A stretch of 64,000 nt of DNA from Gilvimarinus sp. 2_MG-2023 (GCF_030547685.1 NZ_JAUOQM010000044.1:314862-378861); one strand, 5' to 3'. Counted from the stretch's first letter, positions 47,488 through 57,124 are shown. Notes: generated by a model from the sequence alone, not told the origin. A program made the numbers and translations.

Positions 47488-48567
47488 TTAGTGTTCGTGT
47501 TCAGCTTCGGATTTTTCGATATCAGCTTTAATTAAATAGCTATTTTCGCTGACGTATTCATCACCCGATTTAAGCCCATTGATAGCTTCATAGAAGTGAT
47601 CATCCTGCCGACCCAGTACAAGCGGCGTAAAGGTATATTCATTACCTTGCTTAACAAAAACGCCCTGGCGGCCTCCCAAAGTTTGCACTGCATCCTTCGC
47701 AACGGCCAGAGACACGGTAAAGCGACCGACCTCTATCTGGGCTTCTATCATGAGCCCGGGGGATAAAGACTGTTTGCTGTTATCCAGCTTGACTCGCGCC
47801 AACTGATAAGGAAATTCCATTGATGGCACGACATGGTTCACCTTGGATTCAATGTTGCCATTGGTCGTCAATACATGAACAGATTGACCTTCAGTAACTG
47901 AGGACTGCTGTGCGGGATATACGCGCAGCTCGGCCCATACGGTGTCAAAATTGGCAATGGAAAACAGAATTTGATCCTGGGTCACTTCTCCAGTATTGGC
48001 ATGGCGCTGCATAATACGACCAGAAATAGGCGAGCGTATCTGGTAGGTCTTGAGGCTTTCATTGGACTCAATTTCTGCCAACACATCACCGGTTTTTACG
48101 CGGTCGCCGATTGTGAACTGAACCGACTTGACTACCCCTTCGAAGCGGGCACGCACATGACTTAGTTGTTCTGGCGCTGACACCACCGTACCGTAAACGG
48201 TGATCGTTTGGTGAAGTTCTTGAGAGCCTGCTCTTGCAGTGACGATGCCCACTTGTCTAGCCATCTCTCCATCAATACGGCTGCTGTTCTCCTCTTCGTG
48301 CCCAAGCTCATCCTCTTCGCTACCATGACCACGCTCATCATGATCGTGACCGTCGTCATCGTGATCAACATGATCCTCGTGCTCTTCGTGGTCACCCTCG
48401 TTATGATGCGGTGCATGCTGTTCGGTGGCTTCATGTTCATGGTCGTGGCCATTTTCCGCCCAAGCGCTTAATGTGCCTAACAGGACAGTCGGTGCAAACA
48501 GCACGCCGAAGACAATGGCTTTGTTTTTAGAGGCTAACTGAAAAAACAACGTCGTTAATCCTTTCAT
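47488..48567 (-). CDS. czcB: periplasmic adaptor CzcB
   Basis: 359 aa membrane-fusion protein. Signal-like N-terminus, then a long His/Asp/Glu-rich stretch (about residues 40-95, many DH and HEE units) expected to bind metals in the periplasm. Then the lipoyl/barrel adaptor body (TIGDRVKTGDVLAEIESNE, RSPISGRIMQRHANTGEV). The His-rich insertion is larger than in basic adaptors and shared in style with the small protein encoded directly upstream. It begins at the stop of that gene and ends 13 nt before czcA. Confidence 0.9.
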   Translation of the reverse strand: MKGLTTLFFQLASKNKAIVFGVLFAPTVLLGTLSAWAENGHDHEHEATEQHAPHHNEGDHEEHEDHVDHDDDGHDHDERGHGSEEDELGHEEENSSRIDGEMARQVGIVTARAGSQELHQTITVYGTVVSAPEQLSHVRARFEGVVKSVQFTIGDRVKTGDVLAEIESNESLKTYQIRSPISGRIMQRHANTGEVTQDQILFSIANFDTVWAELRVYPAQQSSVTEGQSVHVLTTNGNIESKVNHVVPSMEFPYQLARVKLDNSKQSLSPGLMIEAQIEVGRFTVSLAVAKDAVQTLGGRQGVFVKQGNEYTFTPLVLGRQDDHFYEAINGLKSGDEYVSENSYLIKADIEKSEAEHEH

Positions 48568-48833
48568 TATTTATCTCCCTTATTTTTTTTATTTTCGTTG
48601 TCTTCAGCATGATCGCCGTGTTCATGATCCTCATTGTGATCGTTTTTGGACGTCTTTTTGTGATCAACATGGTCGCCATGTTGCTTGTGATCACCCTCTG
48701 CGTGGTGTTTTTTATGGTTTTCACTTTCTTCATGCTGATGATCGAGTTTGTGATCGTCAGCCGCATAGAGGTAAGTACTTAAAGCAAGGGTTAACACTGT
48801 GATTACTGAGATAATTAAATTTTTCATAGTCAT
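48567..48833 (-). CDS. small His/Asp-rich periplasmic metal-binding protein
   Basis: About 88 aa from the ATG at 48833, which has AGGA upstream; a longer frame opens at 48860. A signal peptide (MKNLIISVITVLTLALSTYL, ending before ADDH) is followed by a low-complexity tail composed almost wholly of His, Asp, Glu and Lys. No fold is expected. It probably buffers Zn/Co/Cd in the periplasm for the CzcCBA pump. It overlaps the czcB start by 1 nt and follows czcC by about 50 nt. Confidence 0.7.
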   Translation of the reverse strand: MTMKNLIISVITVLTLALSTYLYAADDHKLDHQHEESENHKKHHAEGDHKQHGDHVDHKKTSKNDHNEDHEHGDHAEDNENKKNKGDK

Positions 48834-48880
48834 AAATTCCTGAGGCCTGACGGTGGTCAAACCTGAATAAAATGGTTGAG

Positions 48881-50152
48881 TTATTGATTAAGGGCTTCGC
48901 TGGACAGCTTTTCTATCAGTGCTTGACTGATGAGTGCTGTCGATGCCGCATCGATACGCGCCTGTTTGGTTGCAAGCAACTCCTCTTGAGCTGCAATCAA
49001 ATCCAGATATCGGTAACGCCCATTTTCGTAGGCTTCACGGGTCAGTTTGAGTGCGTTTTCCAGTGCCGGAATCACCTCATTTTGGGTTTTATTGGCCGCT
49101 TCGATACTTTGCTTTCTCAGCGAATAGGCCTCAAAAAGTTGAGCATGTAAGCGTAAAAGCAGATCTTGGCGGGCATAATCCACCGCATTGCGGTTTGCTA
49201 GAGCGGCTTTCACTTCGCCACTACTGCGTTTATTGGAAAACAAAGGAATGGAGAGGCCTGCGGTAAACGCTGAATCGCCTGTCTCTTCAAAGCGTTTGAT
49301 GCCCGCTCTCCAGGTGAGATCACTGCGTCCGCCAGCCCGTGCCAGCGTCACTTGCGCGTCCTTGATTCGCGCCTCACTTGCAAATACTTGGATAGCCGGT
49401 GATGTCTTCACCCGTGCATACAGCTGCTCGAAGCTCTGGTTAGGACCAAACTCAAACAAGCTGCCCTCCAGCTTGGTGAACGCGGAAGAGGTATCACCCC
49501 AAAACCGCGACAACTGGACTTTTTGGCGTTCGAGCTGTTCCACCAGCGCAGCTAGACGGATTTCGGCCCGCGCGACGGCAGCTTGGGCGCGCATGACTTC
49601 CGCCTCCGGTGTGGCTCCCTGTTTGGAGCGCATTTTAACGGTAAGCAGCAATGACTCGGATAGCCCCAGTGATTCCTCGGCCAGCCGAATATTGGCCTGG
49701 GTTGCTAAACCTTCCACGTAGATCGCAGTCAGTTCGCCCAACACATCAAGTGTGGCAGCTTGCTGTTCCCATTGTGCTTGACTGATGCGAGCGTCAGCGT
49801 AGGAAAGACGAGCCTGACGTTTCCCGCCCAGTTCGATCACTGAAGACAAAGCCAGAGTGGTTTCCGCTGAATCAAATCCCTCGTTGTTGCCCGATCCAGC
49901 AAAGTTTTCGACCTCCAGCTCCAATCCCATCGCTGGGCGTAAGGCACTGGTTTGCCGTTGAGCATTTAACGCTTCTTGGGTGAAGCGGTATTGATAAAGA
50001 TGTGGATTGTGCGCCAACGTTCGAGTTAGCGCCTTGTTCAAGGTTAGCGTCGCATCTATGTCAGCTGCGTTTGCAGTGATGGTCAAATTGCAAAGTAAAA
50101 ACGCAAGCCACACACAGGGCTTAAGACACCTGTTAAAAGTGGTATATCGCAT
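48881..50152 (-). CDS. czcC: outer-membrane efflux channel CzcC
   Basis: 423 aa, TolC-type outer-membrane factor with signal peptide (LAFLLCNLTITANAAD) and the duplicated helical/beta repeat pattern (AYENGRYRYLDLIAAQEELL, RSKQGATPEAEVMRAQAAV). It forms the exit duct of CzcCBA. It is second or third in the operon, after the czcI-like gene. Confidence 0.88.
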   Translation of the reverse strand: MRYTTFNRCLKPCVWLAFLLCNLTITANAADIDATLTLNKALTRTLAHNPHLYQYRFTQEALNAQRQTSALRPAMGLELEVENFAGSGNNEGFDSAETTLALSSVIELGGKRQARLSYADARISQAQWEQQAATLDVLGELTAIYVEGLATQANIRLAEESLGLSESLLLTVKMRSKQGATPEAEVMRAQAAVARAEIRLAALVEQLERQKVQLSRFWGDTSSAFTKLEGSLFEFGPNQSFEQLYARVKTSPAIQVFASEARIKDAQVTLARAGGRSDLTWRAGIKRFEETGDSAFTAGLSIPLFSNKRSSGEVKAALANRNAVDYARQDLLLRLHAQLFEAYSLRKQSIEAANKTQNEVIPALENALKLTREAYENGRYRYLDLIAAQEELLATKQARIDAASTALISQALIEKLSSEALNQ

Positions 50153-50212
50153 GGATAAGTCCTAATGTAAGTCGTAATTCCGCAAGTGCGGGTGAAAAAC
50201 GGTACTTAGGGC

Positions 50213-50578
50213 TTATGCTTTAGGAGGGCGCAGGAAGGCTTCGTAGGTATCGGGAAAAGCGTTTTCAGAATACGTGGGTATCGGTGATGAATGCTTGGAC
50301 AATAAGATATGGTCGGTAGAAATCAGAATGGCGGGTGAAAAGTGTCCGTGACAATGACAGCAGTGGTGGCAATCCCACTTTTGAGAGGAAGGCGCGTCCG
50401 AGCCACCGTCGTTAGCCAAGTGTTTTTCAGACTCAAGGCCGTCTAGATGCTGGTGATCTTCATCGAAAGTCACATGCTCAGAACCGGACTGGTGAAGTTG
50501 ATGCGCGTCGCCCATAGCCAAGCCTGATTGAAGAACAATCAGCGTCAGCAAAAAGTATGTCAGGGCACGTTTTAACAT
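50213..50578 (-). CDS. CzcI-like periplasmic protein
   Basis: 121 aa with a signal peptide (LTYFLLTLIVLQSGLAMG) and a Cys/His cluster KWDCHHCCHCHGHF (about residues 68-80). Small proteins of this kind precede czcC in many czc operons (CzcI, DUF2946-like) and are thought to modulate or sense periplasmic metal. The Cys/His cluster is a visible metal site; its exact role is not known. Confidence 0.7.
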   Translation of the reverse strand: MLKRALTYFLLTLIVLQSGLAMGDAHQLHQSGSEHVTFDEDHQHLDGLESEKHLANDGGSDAPSSQKWDCHHCCHCHGHFSPAILISTDHILLSKHSSPIPTYSENAFPDTYEAFLRPPKA

Positions 50579-50624
50579 TGTTTCTGGTTTATCCAGTCTC
50601 TAAGTCAAGTTTAATAATTGGCTA

Positions 50625-51524
50625 TCATAGCAAAAGAATACGCCGTGCGCCGTTTAATACGACCAGCCCAATGATAATCCCTATGACCAAATCAGGTATT
50701 TGAGACTCGGTTACCGCCACTAGGATACCGGCTGTGATGACGCCGACATTGGCGAGCACATCATTCGCCGAAAATATCCAGCTTGCCTTCATGTGGGCAC
50801 CCTGGTTACGCGATTTGAAGATCAACATGAGGCAAGTAATATTCGCTGCCAGGGCCACTGCGCCCACACTCATCATAAGTGTCGAAACCGGCTCGCTCCC
50901 ATAGATCACACGTCTAAGCACTTCGAGTAGGACACCCAAACCAAGGGCCAGTTGCAACCAACCGGAGATATGGGCCGCTTTAATTTTAAGTTTGGCTGCC
51001 TTACCCACCGCAAACAACGACACGCAGTAGACCGCTGCATCGGCAAACATGTCCAGTGAATCAGCAATTAGACCTGTAGACTGCGCTACAATTCCCACTC
51101 CAAATTCAAGTATAAACATGATTGCATTAATTGTCAGCAACCATCGCAAAACTCGCGATTCTCGTGCTTCATCAGACTTTGCCGCTTTCATAACCTTTTG
51201 AACCGCCTCTCGGCCCACCGATTCAAGTGAGATCAAGGTTGCTCCAAGCCCAACAGACGCCATGGCCTTTTCCACTGGTGTCGCCATATTCGAGTGATAA
51301 ACACGCACGCTGCGATTAGGGATGTCGAATTCTAAGTTGACGGCTTCACCTAATCTCGAAAACGCGGTGCGAATCAGGTTTTCTTCAGATGGACAATCCA
51401 TTTTAGGGACGTGAAACACACTCACATGGCTCGCAGCCTGCGTAAGGTTTTCCATTTCTGGTTTGGGCTGGGATGGCGCTGTGTGATTGTCGTTGCAGCC
51501 ACAGCGAGTCATGGAATCTGACAT
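50625..51524 (-). CDS. cation transporter with N-terminal HMA-like domain (CDF-type)
   Basis: 299 aa. N-terminal Cys motif CGCNDNH, then an approx. 70-residue HMA-like domain (FHVPKMDCPSEENLIRTAF, about residues 36-54). After a linker, four or more membrane helices of the cation-diffusion type (STGLIADSLDMFADAAVYC, with the D-x-x-x-D pair) follow. The metallochaperone-like head fused to the transporter is typical of transporters linked to PbrR/CadR regulators. It is the first gene behind the MerR-type promoter and divergent from the regulator gene. Confidence 0.78.
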   Translation of the reverse strand: MSDSMTRCGCNDNHTAPSQPKPEMENLTQAASHVSVFHVPKMDCPSEENLIRTAFSRLGEAVNLEFDIPNRSVRVYHSNMATPVEKAMASVGLGATLISLESVGREAVQKVMKAAKSDEARESRVLRWLLTINAIMFILEFGVGIVAQSTGLIADSLDMFADAAVYCVSLFAVGKAAKLKIKAAHISGWLQLALGLGVLLEVLRRVIYGSEPVSTLMMSVGAVALAANITCLMLIFKSRNQGAHMKASWIFSANDVLANVGVITAGILVAVTESQIPDLVIGIIIGLVVLNGARRILLL

Positions 51525-51552
51525 AGTTGGCTCTTGTTACATAGATTGCGCA

Positions 51553-51583
51553 AGGTTACACTCTATAGTAACTATAGAGTCAA
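51553..51583 (-). promoter_or_regulatory. MerR-type metal-responsive promoter with dyad operator
   Basis: Read on the minus strand: -35 TTGACT (51583-51578), 19-bp spacer, -10 TAACCT (51558-51553). ACTCTATAG-TAA-CTATAGAGT (51560-51580) is a perfect 9-3-9 dyad filling the spacer. This is the classic distorted promoter activated by PbrR/CadR/ZntR proteins. It drives the CDF-czc operon, and the divergent regulator gene starts 15 nt beyond. Confidence 0.85.
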
Positions 51584-51594
51584 GGTGAAAGTCT

Positions 51595-52011
51595 ATGAAA
51601 ATTGGCGAGCTCGCAAAACTCAGCGGCTGTTCGATCCAGACAATTCGCTACTACGAGAAAGAAGGCTTAATCTCGGCACCTGAACGTACCGAAGGGAACT
51701 TCCGGGTGTATAACGCAGTTGCATTAGAAAAACTGGCCTTCATCAAGAACTGCCGTGCACTGGACCTGACATTAAGTGAGATTAAACGCCTAATATCGTT
51801 ACAACATTCACCAAGCACCCCATGCGAAGCGGTAAATGAGATGATTGATATGCACTTACTGGTTGTGGAGTCGCGCATCGAGGATTTACAAAATCTTCAT
51901 GGCGACCTCAGAAAGCTACGACTTAAATGTGGCAATGCGAGGTCTGTCGATCAGTGCGGCATATTGGGTGAGTTGTCGCCAAGACCTCAGCGCTCGTCTA
52001 CACGTATTTAA
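51595..52011 (+). CDS. MerR-family metal regulator, PbrR/CadR type
   Basis: 138 aa. N-terminal winged helix (MKIGELAKLSGCSIQTIRYY), dimerisation helix, and metal-binding cysteines at about residues 77, 112 and 121 (STPCEAV, LKCGNA, DQCGIL). The three-Cys spacing is that of PbrR/CadR, responding to Pb(II)/Cd(II) and to Zn(II) in some members. It binds the dyad at 51560-51580 and, by sequence match, that at about 43313-43331. The start lies 15 nt from the operator, so it is autoregulated. Its C-terminal tail after Cys121 is short. Confidence 0.88.
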   Translation: MKIGELAKLSGCSIQTIRYYEKEGLISAPERTEGNFRVYNAVALEKLAFIKNCRALDLTLSEIKRLISLQHSPSTPCEAVNEMIDMHLLVVESRIEDLQNLHGDLRKLRLKCGNARSVDQCGILGELSPRPQRSSTRI

Positions 52012-52022
52012 AGGAAATAAAC

Positions 52023-53104
52023 GTGACAGACGTTGACCAATATGTGCGAGCGGCAACACGTGAGAACACCCGTTTAAGTTACCGTGCGGCTGTCGAGCAT
52101 TTCGAGTGCCAATGGGGTGGTTTTCTCCCCGCTACGGCCGATAGTGTGGCTCGCTATTTGGCGGATTATGCAAAAACCTTGTCTGTAAATACGCTACGTC
52201 AGCGGCTAGCCGGTTTAGCGGCTTGGCATCTTGATCAGGGCTTTCCCGATCCCACCAAAGCACCGCATGTGAAAAAAGTGTTAAAGGGCATCGCCGAATT
52301 GCACCCGGTTGTTCAAAAGCAAGCTAAACCGATTCAGCTCGACCAGCTAACGCAGCTGGTGAATTCTTTTGACGGTTTTATTACAACTGGCTCGCCAAAA
52401 GAAGCGTTGCAATCGATCAGAGATAAAGCCTTATTGCTGATCGGTTTCTGGAGAGCTTTTCGCAGTGACGAATTAGCCCGTCTCTGTGTGGACCAGTCTT
52501 TCGTTCGATTAATCGGTGGGGGCAATTATCCGAAGGCGCACTGCATCCCGCCAGCATCATCGGCATCATTAAGCAGTGCTGTTCGCGAGCCGAGATTGAC
52601 GAGGCCAACCTGTTTAGCAGTCACTCGCTGCGAAGAGGTTTTGCCACCTGGGCTAATGCGCAGGGCTGGGACACGAAATCCCTGATGGAATACGTGGGTT
52701 GGAAAGATGTGCAATCGGCAATACGTTACATTGACGCACCCGATCCATTTTCTCAGTATCGTAGTGGAACTGGAAAGGTATCTGTGCCGATCGAACGAGA
52801 CGAACAACAACCCCTACAATCGCTTTTGGAAGTTCTTCTTATTCTCGAACCTTATAGCAAGCTGTCCAAGCGTACTGAAAAAGCAAAAAATTTGATCGAA
52901 CGGCATTGCTTGTCACCGTGGGCGATGAAAAAGATCGATTCAGAAGGAAGGAAGTACGAAATTACGGTGGAGTATATTGATGGTGATTTACTGGATGAAA
53001 TTCTGGATGAACTGCTTCATCAAATGCACCAGATCGCGTCAGCGAATCAATGCATGCTAGAGGTAAGCATTTACGATCCTCGCACCAATAAACACTGGGA
53101 TTAA
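52023..53104 (+). pseudogene. decayed tyrosine recombinase of the Tn3-type element
   Basis: The N-terminal part (52023 to about 52500) is a SAM-like core-binding domain followed by the first catalytic-Arg block (LLLIGFWRAFRSDELARLC). A frameshift near 52520 then moves the coding into the frame with SSHSLRRGFATW (HxxR) and QSAIRYIDAPDPF (Tyr), which continues to 53104 with about 110 extra residues. About 70 residues expected between the two blocks are missing, so a deletion caused the shift. Neither half should be active. It sits 12 nt after the metal regulator and 30 nt before the Tn3 transposase. Confidence 0.8.
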
Positions 53105-53135
53105 CAAACCCCCGTTTTTAAAGGCAATTTAAGAT

Positions 53136-56135
53136 ATGAGCAGTCTGCATGAAACCGCCTATCCACGACTGCGCAGCACCATCACCGATAAAGAACTCAA
53201 GGAGTATTACACCCCAACACCAGAAGAATTAAAACTGATCGCTTCGGAAAAAAAGCCGATCTTACGTTTCGGCCTCATTCTGAATCTGAAATTACTTCAG
53301 CGACTCGGTTACTTTGTGCCCCTGGCCTCAGCGTCACCCTCGATCATGAAACATGTGCTTGACGCCATAGGTATCAAACGGCCAATTACTCTTAAACAGC
53401 TTAAAGACTATGATCGATCTGGGTCTCGATCACGTCTGCAACAGCAATTGAGGGAATATCTCGGCATAAAGCCATTCGGTTTAAGCGACCAGCCGTGGCT
53501 CGCTCAAATTGCTGAACACGCGTCAGAGACCAAGGAAATGCTCGCGGACATCATCAACGTAATGCTTGAGGAGTTGGCGCGTCACCATTACGAGCTGCCG
53601 GGATTTACAGTACTCAAACGAATCGCTCGTGCAGCGAGGAATAAAGTCAATGAGGAATGTTTTCGTGAGATTGGCCGAAACCTATCGCCGGAAGCCAAAC
53701 AAAAAATTGATGAATTATTGAATCCTTCCGATGGCGCTTACAGTGCCTGGAATATCCTCAAACGTGAACCCATAAAGCCGGGTAACAAAGAAGTTCGAAG
53801 CTATCTTCAACATGTTCATTGGCTTCAAACTTTAGGTGAAACCCTCCCCGAAGTCGATGTTCCTGTCGCGAAATACAGTCAGTTTGCCCTGGAGGCTCGT
53901 TCGTTAACCGCCCCCGAAATGGCGCGACTCAAAGTCAACAAGCGTTATGCACTTGCTGTAATATTAATTCGCCAACAACACAGCAAAGCCTTGGATGATG
54001 TAGCCAATCTTTATATCAAAATGCTGCGAAGTATGGAGGCCAGCGCACAAGCTGCACTGAATAAATACATTTTGGAGCACCAAAAGCAAATTGATACCTT
54101 GATCGCAAAATTTCGAGACGTTCTTATCGCGTACGATCAAGATTCTGAAAAATCAACTAAGCTGCAAGCAATTGGTAGTGTCTTGGGCGAAGACGCCAGT
54201 TCGCTGATAGATCGATGCAATCAGCACATCGCCTACGCCGGAAACAATTATTACCCCTTCATGTTGAGCAATTACCGGCAGAAACGCGCTTTGCTTTTCA
54301 ATTGCCTGGATATATTGGATTTGCAATCGACGTCCAGTGATACCAGCGGCACGTCACTACTCAATTTGCTAAAGAGCTTGCGCAGTACTCGATCCGAATT
54401 TATCAACGAAGAGGCGCTGAACCAGCATTTGCCGGAGCCATTCGATACCACTAGGCTCACAGAAAAATGGCGTAAGTTGATCTTGTCAAACACGAAGAAT
54501 GACGCCGGAGAAGCTGAACGACTTTTCCATAGAAAATACCTAGAACTCTGGTTGTTGTTACATATAAAACATGAACTCTCTTCAGGTGATTTGTTTATTC
54601 CATTCAGTGCCGAATTTGATGACTATAGAGAGCAGCTGGTCGATGATGAAACTTTGGATGAAGAATTATGCGATTATAGTGAACAAGTAGAAATGCCGCT
54701 GAATGATGCGAATTTGTTTGTTTCAAACTTAAAGAAGGAGCTGACAGAACGATCAAAGCGGGTAGACGAGCGATTTCCATCCAACCTTCACGCATCGATT
54801 AAAGAGGGCAAACTGTCGATCAGCCCAATAAGGAGTGAACAACCACAGGCCGAACTGCAAAAGCTCGATGCTCTGATTACGGAAAATCTTCCCGAAGTGA
54901 GCATCACTGACATCCTGACCGACACGGAAAAGTGGCTTGGTCTGCATAAACTATTTGGGCCGCTGTCAGGGAATGAATTGCGTATTGATGAACCAGAAAA
55001 GCGCTTCATCACCACGTTATTTTGTTATGGCTGCAATCTTGGACCTGTTCAAACGGCCAAGTCTGTGAAGAATATGAGCCGTAAACAAGTTGCTTGGCTC
55101 AATCTTAGACATGCTTCCGAAGATCGTTTGGACAAAGCGATCACCCAGGTCGTTAACGCTTACAATAAATTTGATCTGCCTAAATACTGGGGCAGCGGGA
55201 AGCACGCGTCAGCTGATGGGACGATGTGGGACTTGTATGAACAGAACCTGTTAACGGAGTACCATATTCGCTATGGCGGTTATGGTGGTATTGGCTACTA
55301 CCATGTTTCCGATACCTACATTGCTTTGTTCAGCCATTTTATTCCGTGCGGTGTCTACGAAGCGGTGTATATTCTCGATGGCCTGATGAACAACAAATCC
55401 GACATTCAACCCGACACTTTACACGGCGATACGCAAGCCCAAAGTTATCCAGTGTTTGGTCTATCGCACTTGCTGGGTATAAACCTTATGCCTAGAATTC
55501 GCAACATTCAGGATTTGCTGCTTTTCAGGCCGGACAATCGCTATCGTTACAAAAATATTGAGTCCTTGTTTGCCGGGAGTATCGATTTCAAATTAATCGA
55601 GCGGCACCTTCGAGATATGTTACGTGTGGTCATCTCAATTAAAAAGGGCAAGATTACAGCTTCGACTATCTTGCGACGACTCGGAACTTACAGTCGTAGA
55701 AACAAGTTGTATTTGGCTTTTAAGGAGCTGGGAAAGGCGATAAGAACTCTCTTTTTATTGCGCTATATCGATGAAATTGAGCTTCGAAAAACCATTCAGT
55801 CAGCCACCAATAAAAGTGAGGAATTTAACGGTTTTATCAAATGGCTTTTCTTTGGAGGGGAAGGCATCATTGCTGAAAACGTCCGCCATGAGCAAAGGAA
55901 AATCGTTAAATACAACCAGCTTGTCGCGAACATGGTGATCCTCTACAACGTGGAAAAAATGACACATGTTCTGAAGGGCTTGTCGAGAGAGGGTGTGGTA
56001 ATCAACAAAGAGCTACTGAATGGGCTCTCACCATACCGAAATTCCAATATCAATCGCTTTGGTGACTACAATCTGGACATGGAAAGAGAGGTTCCGCCGT
56101 TGGATTTTGGGATCAAGATACTGGAACCAGAATAA
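53136..56135 (+). CDS. tnpA: Tn3-family transposase TnpA
   Basis: 999 aa, full length for the family. Tn3-type DDE core in the C-terminal third: HASADGTMWDLYE (first Asp), GDTQAQSYPVFGLSHLLG (second Asp region), and the acidic residue near the end (FNGFIKWLFFGGEGIIAEN). The N-terminal SAM/DUF4158 region (YYTPTPEELKLI) binds the terminal repeats. Replicative transposase of an element that could carry the metal-resistance genes; its recombinase partner is broken, so cointegrate resolution would rely on other means. Confidence 0.92.
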   Translation: MSSLHETAYPRLRSTITDKELKEYYTPTPEELKLIASEKKPILRFGLILNLKLLQRLGYFVPLASASPSIMKHVLDAIGIKRPITLKQLKDYDRSGSRSRLQQQLREYLGIKPFGLSDQPWLAQIAEHASETKEMLADIINVMLEELARHHYELPGFTVLKRIARAARNKVNEECFREIGRNLSPEAKQKIDELLNPSDGAYSAWNILKREPIKPGNKEVRSYLQHVHWLQTLGETLPEVDVPVAKYSQFALEARSLTAPEMARLKVNKRYALAVILIRQQHSKALDDVANLYIKMLRSMEASAQAALNKYILEHQKQIDTLIAKFRDVLIAYDQDSEKSTKLQAIGSVLGEDASSLIDRCNQHIAYAGNNYYPFMLSNYRQKRALLFNCLDILDLQSTSSDTSGTSLLNLLKSLRSTRSEFINEEALNQHLPEPFDTTRLTEKWRKLILSNTKNDAGEAERLFHRKYLELWLLLHIKHELSSGDLFIPFSAEFDDYREQLVDDETLDEELCDYSEQVEMPLNDANLFVSNLKKELTERSKRVDERFPSNLHASIKEGKLSISPIRSEQPQAELQKLDALITENLPEVSITDILTDTEKWLGLHKLFGPLSGNELRIDEPEKRFITTLFCYGCNLGPVQTAKSVKNMSRKQVAWLNLRHASEDRLDKAITQVVNAYNKFDLPKYWGSGKHASADGTMWDLYEQNLLTEYHIRYGGYGGIGYYHVSDTYIALFSHFIPCGVYEAVYILDGLMNNKSDIQPDTLHGDTQAQSYPVFGLSHLLGINLMPRIRNIQDLLLFRPDNRYRYKNIESLFAGSIDFKLIERHLRDMLRVVISIKKGKITASTILRRLGTYSRRNKLYLAFKELGKAIRTLFLLRYIDEIELRKTIQSATNKSEEFNGFIKWLFFGGEGIIAENVRHEQRKIVKYNQLVANMVILYNVEKMTHVLKGLSREGVVINKELLNGLSPYRNSNINRFGDYNLDMEREVPPLDFGIKILEPE

Positions 56136-56393
56136 ACGTAAAAAACCATTAATATCAATATGTTAACGTCATTTTGGCGAATTTTTCCAGAATGACGGCC
56201 GACCCTCTTGTAGAGCAACCCAATGATCTTTAGCTATGGCCAACTGTGTGGTATCTCACATATGCTGCAGGGTCGCTAGCCTGTTTGGAAGCTATTGATG
56301 CATATCTTGTCTGCTTCAAATTTGAAGCATAAAGTGTCCAAACTGGACACTTTATGGGTAAGCCGACAAAAAACAAGAGCTTAATTTTGTATT
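56136..56393. repeat. Tn3 right-end candidate and two adjoining perfect palindromes
   Basis: The stretch after tnpA containing GTTAACGTCATTTTGG and CCGACCCTC (about 56161-56215) resembles a Tn3-type terminal inverted repeat, but I found no matching left copy in the window. Beyond it lie TGCTTCAAATTTGAAGCA (56312-56329, an 18-bp perfect palindrome) and, sharing its last 2 bp, CATAAAGTGTCCA / TGGACACTTTATG (56328-56340 and 56344-56356, 13-bp arms, 3-nt spacer). These two stand between the mobile DNA and the 3' end of tRNA-Leu. Confidence 0.5.
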
Positions 56394-56480
56394 TGGTGCC
56401 CAGGAGAGGACTTGAACCTCCACGCCCTTGCGAGCACTAGCACCTGAAGCTAGCGTGTCTACCAATTTCACCACCTGGGC
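56394..56480 (-). tRNA. tRNA-Leu (CAG)
   Basis: The 87-nt gene has encoded CCA. The acceptor GCCCAGG pairs with CCTGGGC. The D arm contains GGTGGTGAAATTGGTAGAC, the anticodon loop is TTCAGGT (anticodon CAG), there is a long variable arm, and the T loop is GGTTCAAGTCC. Its 3' end faces the accessory region, the usual target side of integrating islands. No duplicate of the 3' end was found inside the window. Confidence 0.95.
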
Positions 56481-56665
56481 AAGTCAGTGTTGGCGGGTGC
56501 CAAACGCTGAGGACGCGCACTATACGACCAGTTTTTTGGCTTGTCAACGCCTGCTCGCTGAAAAGTGACAATTTCTTCTCATTACCGCCAAGTTGATGTT
56601 TTTGTGAGCATTTTGGGTGTTGTTAGAGATCTTCTGCCCTTGTTATTGGTTTGAGCTTACTGCTT

Positions 56666-57124
56666 TTAAGCCAGTAACTTTGCGGCGGTGATTTGGCCGA
56701 TTAGAATTCCCTGGCGTGTGACCCACAGCGTCTGCTGGGAGGTGAGTTGCAGGGCTTGCTTGACGGCGCTTTCATTGGCGCTGATGTCTATTTGATTGCC
56801 GGCCGGCTGCATGATTTGGTGCACGGTGCAGTAGACGAGAGCTCGGCGCGCCCACTGGGTGAGTTCATCCAGGTTCTCGACATCGTGCCCCGTTGTGCGG
56901 CGGAAGTTGTTGTTAACCAGTTGCGCACGGTAGGTTTCTTCTTGATTCATTAATTGGTAGATGTCGGCGCTGCCAACACTGCCTACCAATTGGTGGTCGG
57001 ATGCAATAACCGGCACCCGCGCTAACTCCTTGCGGTTTAAAAGGTTTTGCAGGCGCTGTACAGACCAGCCTTCGTACGCGCAATCTACCTCTGGTGATAG
57101 ATACTTTTCGATATAAGCCGTCAT
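56666..57124 (-). CDS. CBS-domain protein
   Basis: 152 aa. Two CBS motifs are visible: RVPVIASDHQLVGSVGSADI (about residues 37-56) and QTLWVTRQGILIGQITAAKL near the C-terminus. A tandem pair usually binds adenine nucleotides and regulates another protein. No partner domain is present. The region between this and rhlE (57125-57361) is a divergent promoter area. Core-chromosome gene outside the island. Confidence 0.75.
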   Translation of the reverse strand: MTAYIEKYLSPEVDCAYEGWSVQRLQNLLNRKELARVPVIASDHQLVGSVGSADIYQLMNQEETYRAQLVNNNFRRTTGHDVENLDELTQWARRALVYCTVHQIMQPAGNQIDISANESAVKQALQLTSQQTLWVTRQGILIGQITAAKLLA

